Positions 37,401-49,224 of a stretch of 64,000 nt of DNA are shown here, piece after piece. Source of the DNA: Allium sativum (taxonomy: Eukaryota > Streptophyta > Magnoliopsida > Asparagales > Amaryllidaceae); NCBI GenBank assembly GCA_030737875.1, contig CM060922.1, forward strand, positions 760,875,603 to 760,939,602, written 5' to 3'. The notes beneath the pieces were generated by a model that did no database searches, was not told where the DNA came from, and was given only the letters and a program-made list of their open reading frames with translations. A program made the position numbers and the translations under genes. The first letter of the stretch is position 1. Every line of letters begins with the position of its first letter.

Positions 37401-38092
37401 ATTACCGGGGTCACATACGAACTTTAAAAATTCTCAAAAAATATTTTCTAGCTTCGTATTGACGATACGGTCCTAACAAAACTAGTTTTGTCAAATTCTG
37501 AGGCCGTTGGAAAAATGGCCATTTTCCAGTCGATTAAAATCAACTGAAACTGGTCAAACACGTTTTCCTTTTCCACGCTCACATATTGATTCGAAAAATT
37601 ATGAAATTTGGAATCTAGCAATAACTTAACATCACGGACCCAACAAAAGTGGTTTCGTTGAAATCCGAGGTCGTTTGGAAAATGTCCATTTTTAAGGGCC
37701 TGAATTCCATAGCGACTATTCAGAATTTTCAATTGGACATATCTTTTGATTCTCGCTACGAAATTTTGATTTTTCGGATTCGTTAGAAAGATATTCACAA
37801 TTAGATTCTAACGTTTTTGGTTTCACTAAAATCCGGATTGTTTTGCACCCGGTACATTCAATTGAAGTTTGAAATCGAATTATCGAACTACCGCGCCATT
37901 TTCAATTCCTTTTATAATTATATATAAATATTTATATTCTAACGACGACGTATATAATATATACGTTTGAATTCTATTCAAAATAAATTTCACGTCGATT
38001 TTATTTAAAATAATCCATTTTAAATATTCTAAATTCGCTAAAATTGCCAAAATAAAAATTTTAAACTGGCCCAGATTTTCCGGGTTATTACA
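31490..38092 (-). repeat. 5' LTR of element B
   Basis: A near-identical copy of 23,852-30,453. The largest difference is a T run at 37,124-37,142 that replaces TTTTTAATTTTATTTTT-type sequence near 29,483-29,510. Others are single-base changes and one TA-repeat unit near 35,825. Confidence 0.93.
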
Positions 38093-38097
38093 TATCC

Positions 38098-39474
38098 CCC
38101 AGGTCGACCATGTGGTCAACCTCCCCCCCTTACAAGTCGACTTGGTCGGCCTGTTTTGACCCAGAACTCATTTTTGAAGCCTGAGACGTGTTTTGATGGT
38201 CCGGATTGATTCTAGGGTTAATCTAAGGGCCTAAACTAGTTGCTACACCTATAAAAACATCCTTAGACCTAACCTAATTCACAACAAATCATTCTTACAC
38301 TGTTATGCTACTGAACTCCCTCTTGAACCATGGTCGTCGCCCCCAAATTAAAGCTTAAGCATTCAAACTCGATTCAAATCAAAGAACCAAGCTTCAACAA
38401 TGGTCCAAACAATAAATCAGCATTCTACAACGAACTCAGTTCTTAATTCATTAGCCATGCTCTGTAAGTTCTAGTTGTTTTTAGATTTAAACATTTAATT
38501 ATAATATGGCCATGGAATAAAGTGGAATTGGATTTTAAGTATGTTTATCGATTCAGACCTATTTCTGTTGCTTCTTGAATCTTGAGTTTTTGAGACTTGT
38601 CTATCTTTATTCTCATGTCAAGCTTATGATTTATTCAGCCTGTTGTAAATCAGTTTTCTTAAATTCATGTTGATATTATTATCAAGTTGTAATCTTCATG
38701 CCTGCGATGACGTTTTTCTCTCTGATCTTATTTTTATGCAAAATTCTATCTTCCCCTATTTATTTTCTTTTGATGAACCTTGGTCAATTTCGGACCTAGG
38801 CCTAAACCGCGATTTGCTTACGATTGAATACGGAGAAATGTTTGCGATATTACCTATTTGGATATACGTGTTTGGCATAACATGAAATTGGAATTTGGGT
38901 ATTGTCAATATAATTGAAATTGCAAGTTTGACCATTGGCATGATTAATTTGGCATGAAGTGGGCATACATGAATTGGCATATAAATTGAATCATGAGTTC
39001 GGGCCTATGTAAATTAAATCAAAAGATTAGGCTTATGATTGGGCATAAGTAGAATTGGTAATTTGAACATAAAAGCGATTGTAAACTTGATAATAGGCAT
39101 AAATATGTATTATGAACTTGGGTAGTTGGCGTGTGTTGTAATAAAAAGATTATAATTTGGGATAACTACATCATGAATCATGATTTGGGTTTATTTGGAC
39201 ATGAAACTTGATACATGTAATCTTGGCTAGAACTTGATATGGGTAAAATGGCATAATCTTGGTATACATGTAAATAGGCAAGAATTGGACATATGTAAAC
39301 TGACTAGAATTGGGTATATATATAAATTGGCATGTAATTTGGAACTTGGGCATATGTTTATTGATATGTAAAGTTGGGAATTTGAAACATGAAAATGACT
39401 GTGTATTGGATAATTGACTTGATCACAAACATGAACATTTTTATATGTTAAACACATGAATTGATATTGGGGTT
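38098..39474 (+). repeat. Right LTR of element A, segment 2
   Basis: It aligns with 13,735-15,105 of the left LTR with few differences, starting in the GGTCGACC cluster and ending at the GTT target site of the CACTA element. The ORF-like stretches here are LTR sequence, not genes. Confidence 0.92.
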
Positions 39475-39524
39475 CACTACACCAAAACAGGTGATTCCCA
39501 ACGAGTATAACCGTCGCAAACAAT

Positions 39525-39795
39525 TTCAGCAACGCTTATTAGTGTTGCTATGGGGGGTGGCAATTTAGTACCAACGCTTATAAGCGTTGGTAGATTTTCT
39601 GTCCCAACGCTTATAAGCGTTGGTATATTTTCCGTCGCAACGCTTATAAGTATTGGTAGATTTTCTTTAGCAACACTTATAAGCGTTGGTACATTTTCTT
39701 TACCAACACTTATAATCATTGTAAGATTTTTGTTTGCAACGCTCATACATGTTGCAATACATTTGTTTGTAACGCCTATACATGTTACAAAATTT
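39525..39795 (+). repeat. Left subterminal palindrome array of the CACTA element
   Basis: Seven or eight copies of a 33 bp unit, each containing the palindrome CCAACGCTTATAAGCGTTGG or a decayed form, separated by T-rich spacers. Outer copies are the least conserved. In this family such subterminal repeats bind the TNPA-type protein. The unit length is a multiple of three, which creates open frames on both strands that are not genes. Confidence 0.88.
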
Positions 39796-40078
39796 TAATT
39801 CACAACAAATATAAATTTTAATAATAACAGAAATATGTATTAGGAACTCGCATATTCTAACATTAATAGTCAATTAATGACCAACATCATGATGATAATA
39901 TAGACGATATTTAATATGAATCAAAAACTAATATTAAACTCAATGCATACTAATAGATAACATTCATAATCACATAACGACATAGAATATCATTTAACAA
40001 TAAACAAGCACAATACATAATTAAGATGTCAAATTCAATACATAATTAGTTTGCTAAATTCAATACTTAAATAAGATT

Positions 40079-42145
40079 CTACAAATACCGAATACGAAAC
40101 TCTGGCCATATAACGAAGCCTCTATCTGAAAATTCACATAACTTGTACATTCCATTTTGAGGACCATCATAAATTGGTGCATCCGGTTCAAGAACTTCAA
40201 CAACCCAAATTACTTTCTCTATATTCGGTACCACTTTCCTAAAATGACAAACTGTTTGTGTTCCAAGATAACCTTTTGCTACCTCCTTCTCTAGATCATT
40301 TGACAATAGCATTACGTATTTCTTTTCCATTATAGATGAATAAAGATCATTAACTGACACATTTGGAGTAACAGTTACATTATTACTTATAGGATGATCC
40401 GCTAAATTAGAAGCACCTTCTGTATGAGGAGTGGAAGGACTTGCAACAAGTTTTTCTAGCAAATTAGGTATAAATTTCATAAAAGTTGAAGTAATTGAAT
40501 TGATGGCGTTATTAACCTGAGTAGCTACTTGCCTTTCTATCTCCAATTTCCAAACGGACAAATCCACGGCTTGTTTTTTATCAGCTACAGCTTTTACAGC
40601 CCGAGCCACCTTAACTTGTTTTATAGAAGAAGTAGAACTAATTGCTCGACAAAATTTTTTCTTCATGTTGGAACAAAAAATTTCTGCAATTGGATCATTA
40701 TCAAGATCATCTACTGCGCCACTAGAACTGCCATCCAATTTTCTCTTTTCTTCCGCTGCCTCTAGAAGTGCCTGCGATCATTGAATGTCACATTAAATTG
40801 AAAAAATCAGTTTGTTGTTAAAAATAGAAAATTGAAAAAAAAAAATCAGTTTGTTGTTAAATTCATTTTGCACAGCAGCTTGTAGCTGCTGTGCAGCAGG
40901 CACAACAGCTTCAAGCTGCTGTGGCAACAGCAGCTACAAGCTGCTGTTTGCAACATGCATTTAAGTTAGGTTCTCCAGGTTAATTAAGGTAAGAACCCTC
41001 AATATGTCAAAATGAATTCTCTACTTAACAAAGTACTACCTTTATTTAAAAAAAAAACCATATCACACACATGTAACTGCAATCCCTTTGTATAAGTTAA
41101 AGCTTTTTAAAACAAGATTGTTGATATTTTTCATCTCTTATTCCTCTCGTTAAATAATTTAGAAATTAGTGTTCAATTTTACATACTTGCTTGCGAGCAT
41201 TATTTCCATGGACTCACATTTCTCTAAATAATAAAATTCAATTTGTACCCTACAAACAATAACATTGAACTATTACTACAAATAGAGCTTAACAACATAT
41301 ATGCAAACCTACATATGTTTCTGCGGCACATGGTAGCACTACTCCCGATTTCCTTTTATGTCCAACCTTCCAAATCGTCGTTCGTGAAATATTTGCTTCT
41401 GGATTGGTTAAGACCTACAGGAAATATCAAAGTTGACAACACGTAGTTAATATAACATTCTACAAACAACCATTTACAAAAAAAAATTTATTACCATTTC
41501 ATGGTGCACTCAATGGTAAGGTTTCCTTCCTAGAGTATGAGTGATTTGTTTTTTCGCTTTTTTTTTGCATTTTTTTTACATTGCTCCATCTTTTCATTCG
41601 TATACTCAATATCAAGGAACTTTTCCCACCACACTCTATCTATGTCATTTGGACATCTATCAATGACAACATGTTTAGGAATCATAGTGTCATCAACTTT
41701 AAGAAGACTTTTTCTTAATGTTGACTTCATTGATCTATAGTACAGTGGGAAATGTTTCTCTAATAATGGTCGAGCTATGCTAGGATCTACATCTATGTCA
41801 AATTCTTCCTATCACGAGAAAAGGAAAAAAAATAAAAGAAATCATGAACCAATCAAATATATCATAATTTAAACTTGATGGTGAAATTGATATGAGTGAA
41901 AATACAAAAAGCCCTTCCCATTGTTTATCCTTGTAGAAGCTATCTACGGCCCTCCATTCTTTGTAGCCAACGGGTATATGAAAACGGATTAACTCATCAC
42001 AACGTGTACTCCATTTAGCTGAATCTTCCCCTACTGCACCCTCAACACCAAACCATTATAAAGTACTTTTTACCTTTGGGTGGTTGAGGTTCAATAGCCT
42101 CTGTTGTACTTACATTTGCATTTGCGCTAAAATTGTTTGTCATTT
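40079..42145 (-). pseudogene. Transposase_24-like (TNPA-type) accessory gene of the CACTA element
   Basis: Proteins of this kind bind the transposon ends. Pieces: a start MTNNFSANANVSTTEA at about 42,145, a block RCDELIRFHIPVGYKEWRAV (~42,010-41,950), a block MKSTLRKSLLKVDDTMIPK to WWEKFLDIEYTNEKMEQCKK (41,730-41,530) and a C-terminal exon (40,770-40,079) with a region EIERQVATQVNNAINS that may be helical. An acceptor-like GCAG precedes the last exon. One stop in the first part (near 42,045) may be a mutation or an unrecognised intron. The family assignment rests on position and the WW..F block. Confidence 0.6.
40872..40955. repeat. CAGCAGCT palindromic repeats, copy 1
   Basis: Several copies of a ~24 bp unit built on AGCAGCTTCAAGCTGCT, itself almost palindromic. 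It lies in non-coding sequence just upstream of the last exon of the Transposase_24-like gene. A longer array of the same unit is at 47,895-48,045. Confidence 0.75.
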
Positions 42146-42364
42146 TAATGAAAAATCTACATTAAAAAACAAACAAAATGTAAAGTTAACATAACACGTG
42201 AAAGACACTTGCAAGATATGAATTAACATAACAAACTGGCAATAGTTTCAAAAGACATCAATAAAAGAAAATCATACATTTCAAAGCACAACACAATTGT
42301 ACAATACATCAATAAAGGTTAATGCATGATCAAAACAAGCAAAATACAAGCAAAATATTTTCAA

Positions 42365-45300
42365 TCAACATGTTGATTTCGATTGAATACATTTCAATAA
42401 TGGTTCTAAATTTGGTTGTTCTTTCAAAATAGATTGATATGTTGTTGGTACTTCATAATCATCTATGTTATCCATTATGCGTTTAGGAGAGCGTCGAACA
42501 ATTGACCAGTCGAAATTTTGTGTATTTATGATGTAAAATACTTGACTTGCTTCGGACGCAAGAATAGCGGGCTCATCATATTCTCCTTCGGTATTCTTGA
42601 GCTTCTTTAAGTTTACCATTAAAAAATTTGTATCCGGGCAAACTTTACAACCATTTGTCTTATCTACAACATTCACCCAATCACAATAGAATACCACATG
42701 TTGAAAATCATAGTAATCAACTTCCATGATCTCTCTAATAACACCATACCAAGTAGTATCATCATCCATAGGATTTTAAATCTTTTGAACTTGCAACAAA
42801 TATAGTGATCGCATCCATACAGACACCACTATCTTGCATTGAAATGCTATCGTCATAATGTTGAGGAGAGAATGTATAGCCGTTCACTCTGTACTTAAGA
42901 AAAGTTTTGACTTCCCACTTTGGACCATTGACATACAACCATAACATTGTGTTCATGCATTTTTCGTCCACTAACTGTTAAGAATTAACAAAATTAATAG
43001 GATAACATTAGTTAAAAAGAAACACATTGCTCTCAAGTAAATTTAGCACACCTTATTGTATAGCCAATCAACAAATTCAGATTGGACTACTACTTCTGCT
43101 TTTGTGATAGTTTTCCTTTTTACCACGAAGACCGTCTTCTAAAGATAAGCGGTATGCACTACAAATTCAATAATGTGATAAATATATATATTCTTGACTA
43201 AATGTGATATACGTATTGAAAAAGTGAAAATGTATGACCTGTAGTATTCATCTCGTTCCGGTATATCAATTCTAAATAGTGACCATCATCGAATCTGTGA
43301 TCGTTGCACTCTAGATAATTTTAACGGTTTACCTTCAACGATGGAACGCTCATATATATCATCACTGTTCTCATTTAAAAAGGATGCTTGTTTGGAGCTA
43401 TGATTTCCATCACGTGGATTTGGCATATATTCCATTGCGTATCGAACTGATTCTGAAACAAGGTATGCTTCAGAAATTGATCCTTCTATATACCTTTTGT
43501 TACTAGGTATGTTTTTGCAATCTTTCATAGCCCTAGCACACAAAAATTTAGTATGCATACTTACAGTTAGTTACTTCATAACCCTTAGGTAAAATAATTT
43601 GAATGCAAAAACAATATTTACCTTTCAAATGGATACATCCATATATAAGTCGATGGTCCACAAAGCAGAGCTTGATCTGCTAAATGTACCATCAAATGGA
43701 TGGTTATATCAAAAAAATCCATTGAAACATAGTGTGCCAACACACATAATGCTTCAGCAATCATATCTTTAGCCGCTTGCACATGTTCTCGAACAAGAAC
43801 TTTTGAACATATTATGTTGAAGTACAGGCTTACTTGTAAAAGCGCTCGTCTTAACTCACGACACTTTGGATATGCATGTTGAACCATGATAGGAAGCAAG
43901 TATTGGATGAGAATATGATAATCATATGTTTTTTTAATTTGCAAACTGGGTGGTTGAAGACATATAAGACCGTGTAACTTAGTTGCAAGACATGATGGAA
44001 GTTTTGCATCTTTAAGAACTTGACAACATTGCAACTTGTGATCCTTATCAAATGCAAGTTTAGAAGATTGCTTTCCTTTGTTAAACATAAAATTGATGAG
44101 ATGTTCAATAACATTTTTTTCAGTATGCATCACATCAATAGTGTGACGAACTTTATGACTGCTCCAATAATCCAAGTCAAACAAAATTGACTTCTTATAC
44201 CATGCCGGCCTTCCTTCCTCATCGACAAGACAATCTACATTATCATAAGCTTTAAAAATCAATCTCTTTTTGCTTGGTGGTATTTTACCATGAACATATT
44301 TGATACGCTCAAGCTTTTCTAAAAGAGACGAGCCTCTTAGCCGAGTTAGAGGCTCTTTATATTCAACACCCTATACCATCCATGTTTTAATGCTCTATAT
44401 GGATGATCATTCTTCAGAAACCTTCTATATTTTGAATAGACGATCTTGTTGCCGATGTACTCTGATTCTATCTCGGTAGCACAGACAGGACACGCTTTAT
44501 AACCATGAGTCACATTGCCAAATAAGTTACCAAAAGCTGATAAATCATGAATTCCCACAGTAATATTGCTTTCATATTGAAAAATTCTTGCTTGTCTGTG
44601 TCAAAAACAGACGCTCCTTCGTCCCAAAGATGTTTTAGTTCATATATAAGAGGTTCCAAGTATACATCAATGTCCTGACTTAGTGCTTTTGGTCCAGGAA
44701 TTAAAAGACTCAACATTTGAAATTGTGATTTCATACACAACGAAGGGGGTAGGTTATAAGGTATCATATAAACAGGCCAACAACTATAACTATTGGAGAG
44801 AATGCCATTTGGATTAAACCCATCCGTAGAAATACCAAGCCAAACATTGCGTCCTTCAATAGCAAATTCTGGCCACCGACTTTTGACTGATCTCCATTCA
44901 GCTGAATCTATAGGATGTCGCATGGAATTCCAGGATGGTGTAGCTTCCTTGTGCCATTGCATTTTACGAGCTATCCATGGTATAGTGTACAATCTACTTA
45001 ATCTTGGACTTATAGGAAAGTATCTTAAAACTTTTCTTGGTTCTTTCATCAAGTTTGACCTCCCCTAACACTGTTTTTTTAGTTTTGTGCCTTGTTTTAT
45101 GGAACACAGGACATTCTTTCGCATCAACATTTTCTTTTCAAAATAATATACAATCATTGACACAAGCATGTATATGCTTCACCTCCATTCCCAAATCCTT
45201 TATTATTTTCTTCATCGTGGGATACTTGTCAGGTAAATTATTTTCTTTTGGAAGCCAACATTTTAATCGCTTCAACAACTCAGTCACACTATTTCCCGAC

Positions 45301-45883
45301 CACTTAAATTATTTTTTAAGGTTCTGAAGCTCAACAATTACACCTAACGCTGTAATCTCCTCTTCGCAAGAAGAATAAAGTTTTTCATTTGCTTTCTCTG
45401 CGTATTTTTTGTGCTTCTCTCCAAAGTAAGTATGATAATCGTCTGTATTTGTCTGTTGAACTTCCTCTTCACCGCTAGTTTGTGGCATATTATGCACTCC
45501 AAGAGCATGTCTATGACATTTCTAAGAGCCCCCTCTACAAATTGGTCGGACTGAATTTGATCTTGCTCTTGGATATGAGGATCTAAAATAATATTTTTTG
45601 TATGATTCATCCCCGAGTTATTGTTGCTCATCTCTCCATGGAAAAACCACCTATTATATGTTTTAATCATACCATGAATGATTAAGTGTTTCTCAACGTT
45701 TTCCAGTGAGAGCTTTTTAGAGTTTTTGCACTTAATACAAGGGCAGGTGCAAATTTCAACATCGCGAGATGAGTGATTCTTCACAAAACTAATGAAGTCT
45801 CGAACGCCTTGCTTGTATTCTTCAGTATTTCTATATGGACTTTTAATCCACTCTCTTGAACTTGAGTTAGACATAAATTTCAA
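42365..45883 (-). pseudogene. TNP2-type CACTA transposase with DUF4218 and DUF4216 regions
   Basis: This would cut and join the element. Order on the minus strand: an N-terminal transposase-associated zinc region (45,883-45,570; EWIKSPYRNTEEYKQGVRDF, CTCPCIKCKN); the Transposase_21 core (45,052-44,346; KVLRYFPISPRL, GISTDGFNPNG, LLIPGPKALSQDIDVYLEPLI, ACPVCATE, RRFLKNDHPYR) broken by a frameshift near 44,540; DUF4218 (44,262-43,286; VLAHYVSMDFFDITIHLMVHL, TYIWMYPFER, GSISEAYLVSESV); then DUF4216 (42,971-42,365; GPKWEVKTFLKYRVNGYTF, TWYGVIREIMEVDY). Gaps at 43,286-42,971 and elsewhere could be introns. The domains are near full but not one open frame. Confidence 0.85.
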
Positions 45884-45899
45884 AATTTACCTTTTGGAC

Positions 45900-46300
45900 C
45901 TGTCAAAGAAAAATATATAATAAATACTTTAATTTGAGCTATACATAAATGCATAAAAAACTGCACTGTTTTTTTAGAAAAACTGCAATGCACTTGTTTT
46001 TTTTTTTAAAAAAAAAAAACTTCATATATATTTATAAAAAAAACTGCATTTGTTCAAAAACAAACACTGCACTTGTTCAAAAAAAATCTGCAGTTGTTCA
46101 AAACACAAAAAAACTGCATATGTTAAAAAAAACAGCATTTGTTTAAAAACTGCACTATCTAAAAAAAAAAAAAATCTGCAATCCACCTGTTTTAAAAAAA
46201 ACTGCACTTAGTTTTACTAAAAAAACTGCATTTCTAAAAAAAAAAACCAGCAGTTTCTCAAAAAAAAAAAAAAAAAAAAACAGCAATAATTTAACATCAT
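45900..46300. repeat. A-rich tract with repeated AAAAACTGCA
   Basis: Some fifteen copies of A-runs followed by CTGCA or close variants, with A or T runs up to ~20 bases. It lies just upstream of the TNP2 start and is probably untranslated or promoter sequence of the transposon. The Lys/Phe-rich frames here are products of the repeat. Confidence 0.6.
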
Positions 46301-48680
46301 ATGCTAACTGATTGCTAACATAAAATACCGTACAGTAAAAACATTAACTGGTTAATTGCAATATGACATACTAACATGCAACTTCATCCCTGCATAAATA
46401 CTTAAGTTGTATTGTTGTATAGCGTTTACATTTGTAAACATAGGGATTAAATGATTCAACTGTAGCGTTCAGTCGGAATGCATCTAAAATCACCTGCTAT
46501 ACTTATTTCTAGGCTGTAGTGGGAAGATAGTCACTACAAAAATTCACATATACATTACTTCATACTTTATAAGGACCGAAGCTAAATCAGATTACAAAAC
46601 AAAGCAATAAAAGACAGCCTAGATTTTTATAGTTTGCAAACCAAATGATTTTTTTAATGTCGTTTAAACAATGTAATAAAGAAGGTTATTTAATGTACGA
46701 AGGTGCCAGGATAACATCCAAACAAATAAAACAAAAAAACAAAACTGCAGTTGCCGAATATTATGAAAATATGTGAGGGAATCTAAAACATTATATAATT
46801 TAACTTATAATTATTTTCGCAATGACTATTGTGGAAGAAAATGGAAATATGTGTGAGAGAATCAATACATCATATAATTTGTTAAAAATCATCATCAGAA
46901 AAACCAGCTATATCTTGTAATGAATATTTGATAAATTCTCAAACTATTTTTCTATGACATTAAACTATTTTCAGATGAGTATAATCATTGTTTAATCCAG
47001 TACCGTTTAAGTTTTGACTAACAGGAAGAACTAAAATAAAAAAGAATTCACCATATTTTTAGCTAACCTGCACCATATAAAGCCATATTTCATACGTTGT
47101 CGCTCATCCTTAGCATTTTCAATTCTAGAGAAAATAAGAAACCGAGAATCACTAGGCATGATAGGTATCTTACATTGGTTAATTTGGTTTGAAATCAGCA
47201 TCTTTAATGAAAGAACCATCTTATGTGGAAACTAATCAAGTGCATTCATTGAAAACCAATGTTGAATGGCTTATCTTGATTTCTAATAGAAATATCTAAT
47301 TTGATTCAAGTATCACTCTCAATCAGGTTTTATGTGTTCTTCCATTTGGTTTAAGCTTTTGATGTTAATACAATTACCATAGCCTTAAATTATTGTGTCA
47401 TTTTTATCCTGATCATTTTTGTTGTGCAGGACCAGGCTTAGTGAAGGATGATTACTTTAAGGGAACAAGGTGGTGTCTGTTACATGTCCACCGTCCAAGC
47501 ACCAATCTATGTTTATGTTTTTATTGGTTTGATTAATGTGCCCACGGGTTCAGTGAAATGCTCATGCGCCCTACCTAGAGCACTCTTTTTTGATTTACCA
47601 AATTTATAAAAATCTTCTCATTTTCTTAAGGGAAAAAAATAGCATCACAAGAACACATTAAGGTTCCTTTTTACATCACAAGACACATTAAGGTTCAGTG
47701 AAATGTCCAATAGAGTTAGACTAGCATCCATTATACATGCATGGATTAACAACAGACAAGAACACATTAAGGTTCCTTTTTTTGGCACCCTTCTTCTTCT
47801 TCTAATCGTATAAATAAAAGAAAAATAGCATCACAAGTTAGTGTTCTAATTTGTAAGTTAAATTGGAAAGAAAAATAGCATCACAAGTTTTGAATTTGCT
47901 GTGCAACAGCAGCTTCTAGCTGATGTGCAACAGCAGCTTCTAGCTGCTGTGGCACAGCAGCTTGACGCTGCTGTTGCACAGCAGCTACAAGCTGCTGTTG
48001 CACAGCAGCTTCAAGCTGCTGTGCAAACAACAGCTTGTAGATGTTGTTGCCATGAAATAATGTTCAATAGTGTTCAGAATTTATCTCCATACGAAGGCTA
48101 ATTTTTATCATAAGGGGGTTAGCCATGAAACTGGATTTGAATATCGAATCCGAAATGGACAAGAAATACATGGACAATCCAGAGAGATCACGGACCTGAG
48201 TTTAGATATTGGTTAAGGCTTTGACTTCGGACATTGGTTACGTATTTATCCCTGGCATTGGTCATAAGCTTTCGTTATTACTCTATTATCAACTGAGCTT
48301 TATTTAACGATTTGGTGATTTGTAATCCGGTTGTCTTTCATTTGTGTGAAGAGGATGTGGTTGTGGCACTATAGGTAGCATTATTTACAGTGAATCTCTA
48401 TGTTTACAGATCAAATGTATGACAGTTTATATCAAGTTGTATTCCTCCACTCTGTTTCTCCGCAGCTTACACAGTTCTCAATTTGCACAACATATTTAGT
48501 GTAGTTAACCCATTTAAGTTTACAAAGGAATAATTTAGCAATAGTTGCTGCAGTGCAAGGAGAAAACAATTAAATGCTTAAATAAATACAGTAACTCTAA
48601 ATTTGAACCAAGGAATTTTCTGTTTAAATCAAAGTTTATACAACTCCACAGATCATAAAAGCAAAATAAGCAAATGTGCA
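46301..48680. other. Non-coding interior of the CACTA element
   Basis: No protein similarity is seen. It probably holds the leader, introns and promoter of the minus-strand transposase gene. Short repeats such as GAACACATTAAGGTTCC (about 47,650-47,780) occur. Near 47,425 a TTTTGTTGTGCAG followed by GACCAGGC looks like a plus-strand splice acceptor, but I cannot identify the possible exon. Confidence 0.5.
47895..48045. repeat. CAGCAGCT palindromic repeats, copy 2
   Basis: About six units of ~24-27 bp built on GCACAGCAGCTTCAAGCTGCTG. Either strand can be read as Gln/Ala repeats, which is a by-product of the symmetry. The same unit occurs at 40,872-40,955, so the two arrays bracket the transposase genes. 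Confidence 0.75.
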
Positions 48681-48820
48681 AACCTTGTATTTAGCAACTT
48701 CGTCGCTGACTTCCTTCAAATCTCCCTTTATGAAAATCAGACCAACGTTTCCCTACACAAAAAACATCCAATCATCAATACGCACAAAACTCTGTAGGTG
48801 AAAATCAAACCAACGTTTCC
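48681..48820 (-). pseudogene. Captured exon of 60S acidic ribosomal protein P0
   Basis: On the minus strand, 48,752-48,681 encodes 24 codons including [14 protein letters not shown] and VAKYKV, matching the GNVG(L/F)(I/V)FTK.DL block conserved in eukaryotic ribosomal protein P0. A splice-acceptor-like TGTGTAG precedes it and AAG/GTTTG, donor-like, ends it. A second partial copy of the exon start lies at 48,820-48,794 (GNVGLIFT). P0 forms the base of the ribosomal stalk; this piece is far too short to work and lies inside the CACTA element, so it is a captured fragment. Intron-like flanks suggest capture of genomic DNA, not of cDNA. Confidence 0.8.
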
Positions 48821-49064
48821 CAAAATTGAATCCGAATGCGAGTTGTACCCTGAGGCCTCCCCTGAAATCCGATTAGAGAGGAACCTTCATCCTCGCCATG
48901 CTAAGATTTTTTTTCCTTTTTTCCTCTGAGAATCGATCGATAACGATTTAGGGTAAGGGAATTAGGCGGCCGAAAAGAAAGAAAGCGTTGGACAAAGTTA
49001 CGTGGTAAGGGAATTAGGGTTAGGCTGGTTGGTTTACCTTTTTACCCCCAGAATCGAGCCTTAA

Positions 49065-49221
49065 CAACCCAAATAAGTGTTGCCAATAATAAAATTATTA
49101 TTATGTATATTTGGCAACACTTTTTAATTATAGCAACGCATACTCTTGTTACCACCTTCCAACGCAAATAAGTGTTGCCAATTGAAAAAAAAGGTTGCTA
49201 ATTGGCTATTATGGTGTAGTG
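49065..49221 (-). repeat. Right subterminal repeats and terminus of the CACTA element
   Basis: Copies of AAGTGTTGCCAA/TTGGCAACACTT (near 49,074, 49,115, 49,165) and AGCAACGCA relate to the palindromic units at the left end. The terminus in minus orientation is CACTACACCA. Confidence 0.8.
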
Positions 49222-49224
49222 GTT

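Larger units (their letters stand above)
23852..38092 (-). mobile_element. Element B: non-autonomous LTR retrotransposon with 6.6 kb LTRs
   Basis: The boundaries are fixed by TSD TATCC at 23,847-23,851 and 38,093-38,097. Two long direct repeats, 23,852-30,453 (6,602 bp) and 31,490-38,092 (6,603 bp), flank a 1,036 bp interior. On the minus strand the LTR starts TGTAATAACCCGG and ends GGGTTCTTTCA, followed by an iMet primer site, and the interior ends in a purine-rich tract. No gag, protease, RT or integrase is seen anywhere. About 30 differences between LTRs by eye (~0.5%) indicate recent insertion. It must have used proteins from another element; the termini suggest a chromovirus partner. Confidence 0.93.
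39475..49221 (-). mobile_element. Element C: CACTA (En/Spm) DNA transposon
   Basis: The 9,747 bp element has ends CACTACACCAAAACAGG and, inverted, CACTACACCATAATAGC, with a 3 bp target duplication GTT (39,472-39,474 and 49,222-49,224), all typical of CACTA elements. Both genes usual for the family are present on the minus strand: a TNP2-type transposase region (45,883-42,365) and a Transposase_24-like gene (42,145-40,079). Subterminal repeats lie at both ends. It also carries a fragment of a ribosomal protein P0 gene. Frameshifts in the TNP2 region suggest it is inactive, though introns could explain some breaks. Confidence 0.93.

Noticed and set aside
39477..39798. Regular 33 bp repeats, at first glance CRISPR-like, with open frames on both strands
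   Set aside because: Units are palindromic with similar spacers, lie inside a CACTA terminus, and the frames follow from a repeat length divisible by three.
45949..46146. Lys/Phe-rich frame with repeated CSKTN-like units
   Set aside because: Low-complexity A-run and CTGCA repeats; no real protein features.
47425..47480. Second captured exon after a splice-acceptor-like TTGTTGTGCAG
   Set aside because: The translation (GPGLVKDDYFKGTRW) was not recognised and is short; not enough to call.
47901..48101. Gln/Ala repeat protein (AVAQQLQA units)
   Set aside because: Comes from the palindromic 24 bp array, which reads similarly on both strands; no upstream gene structure.
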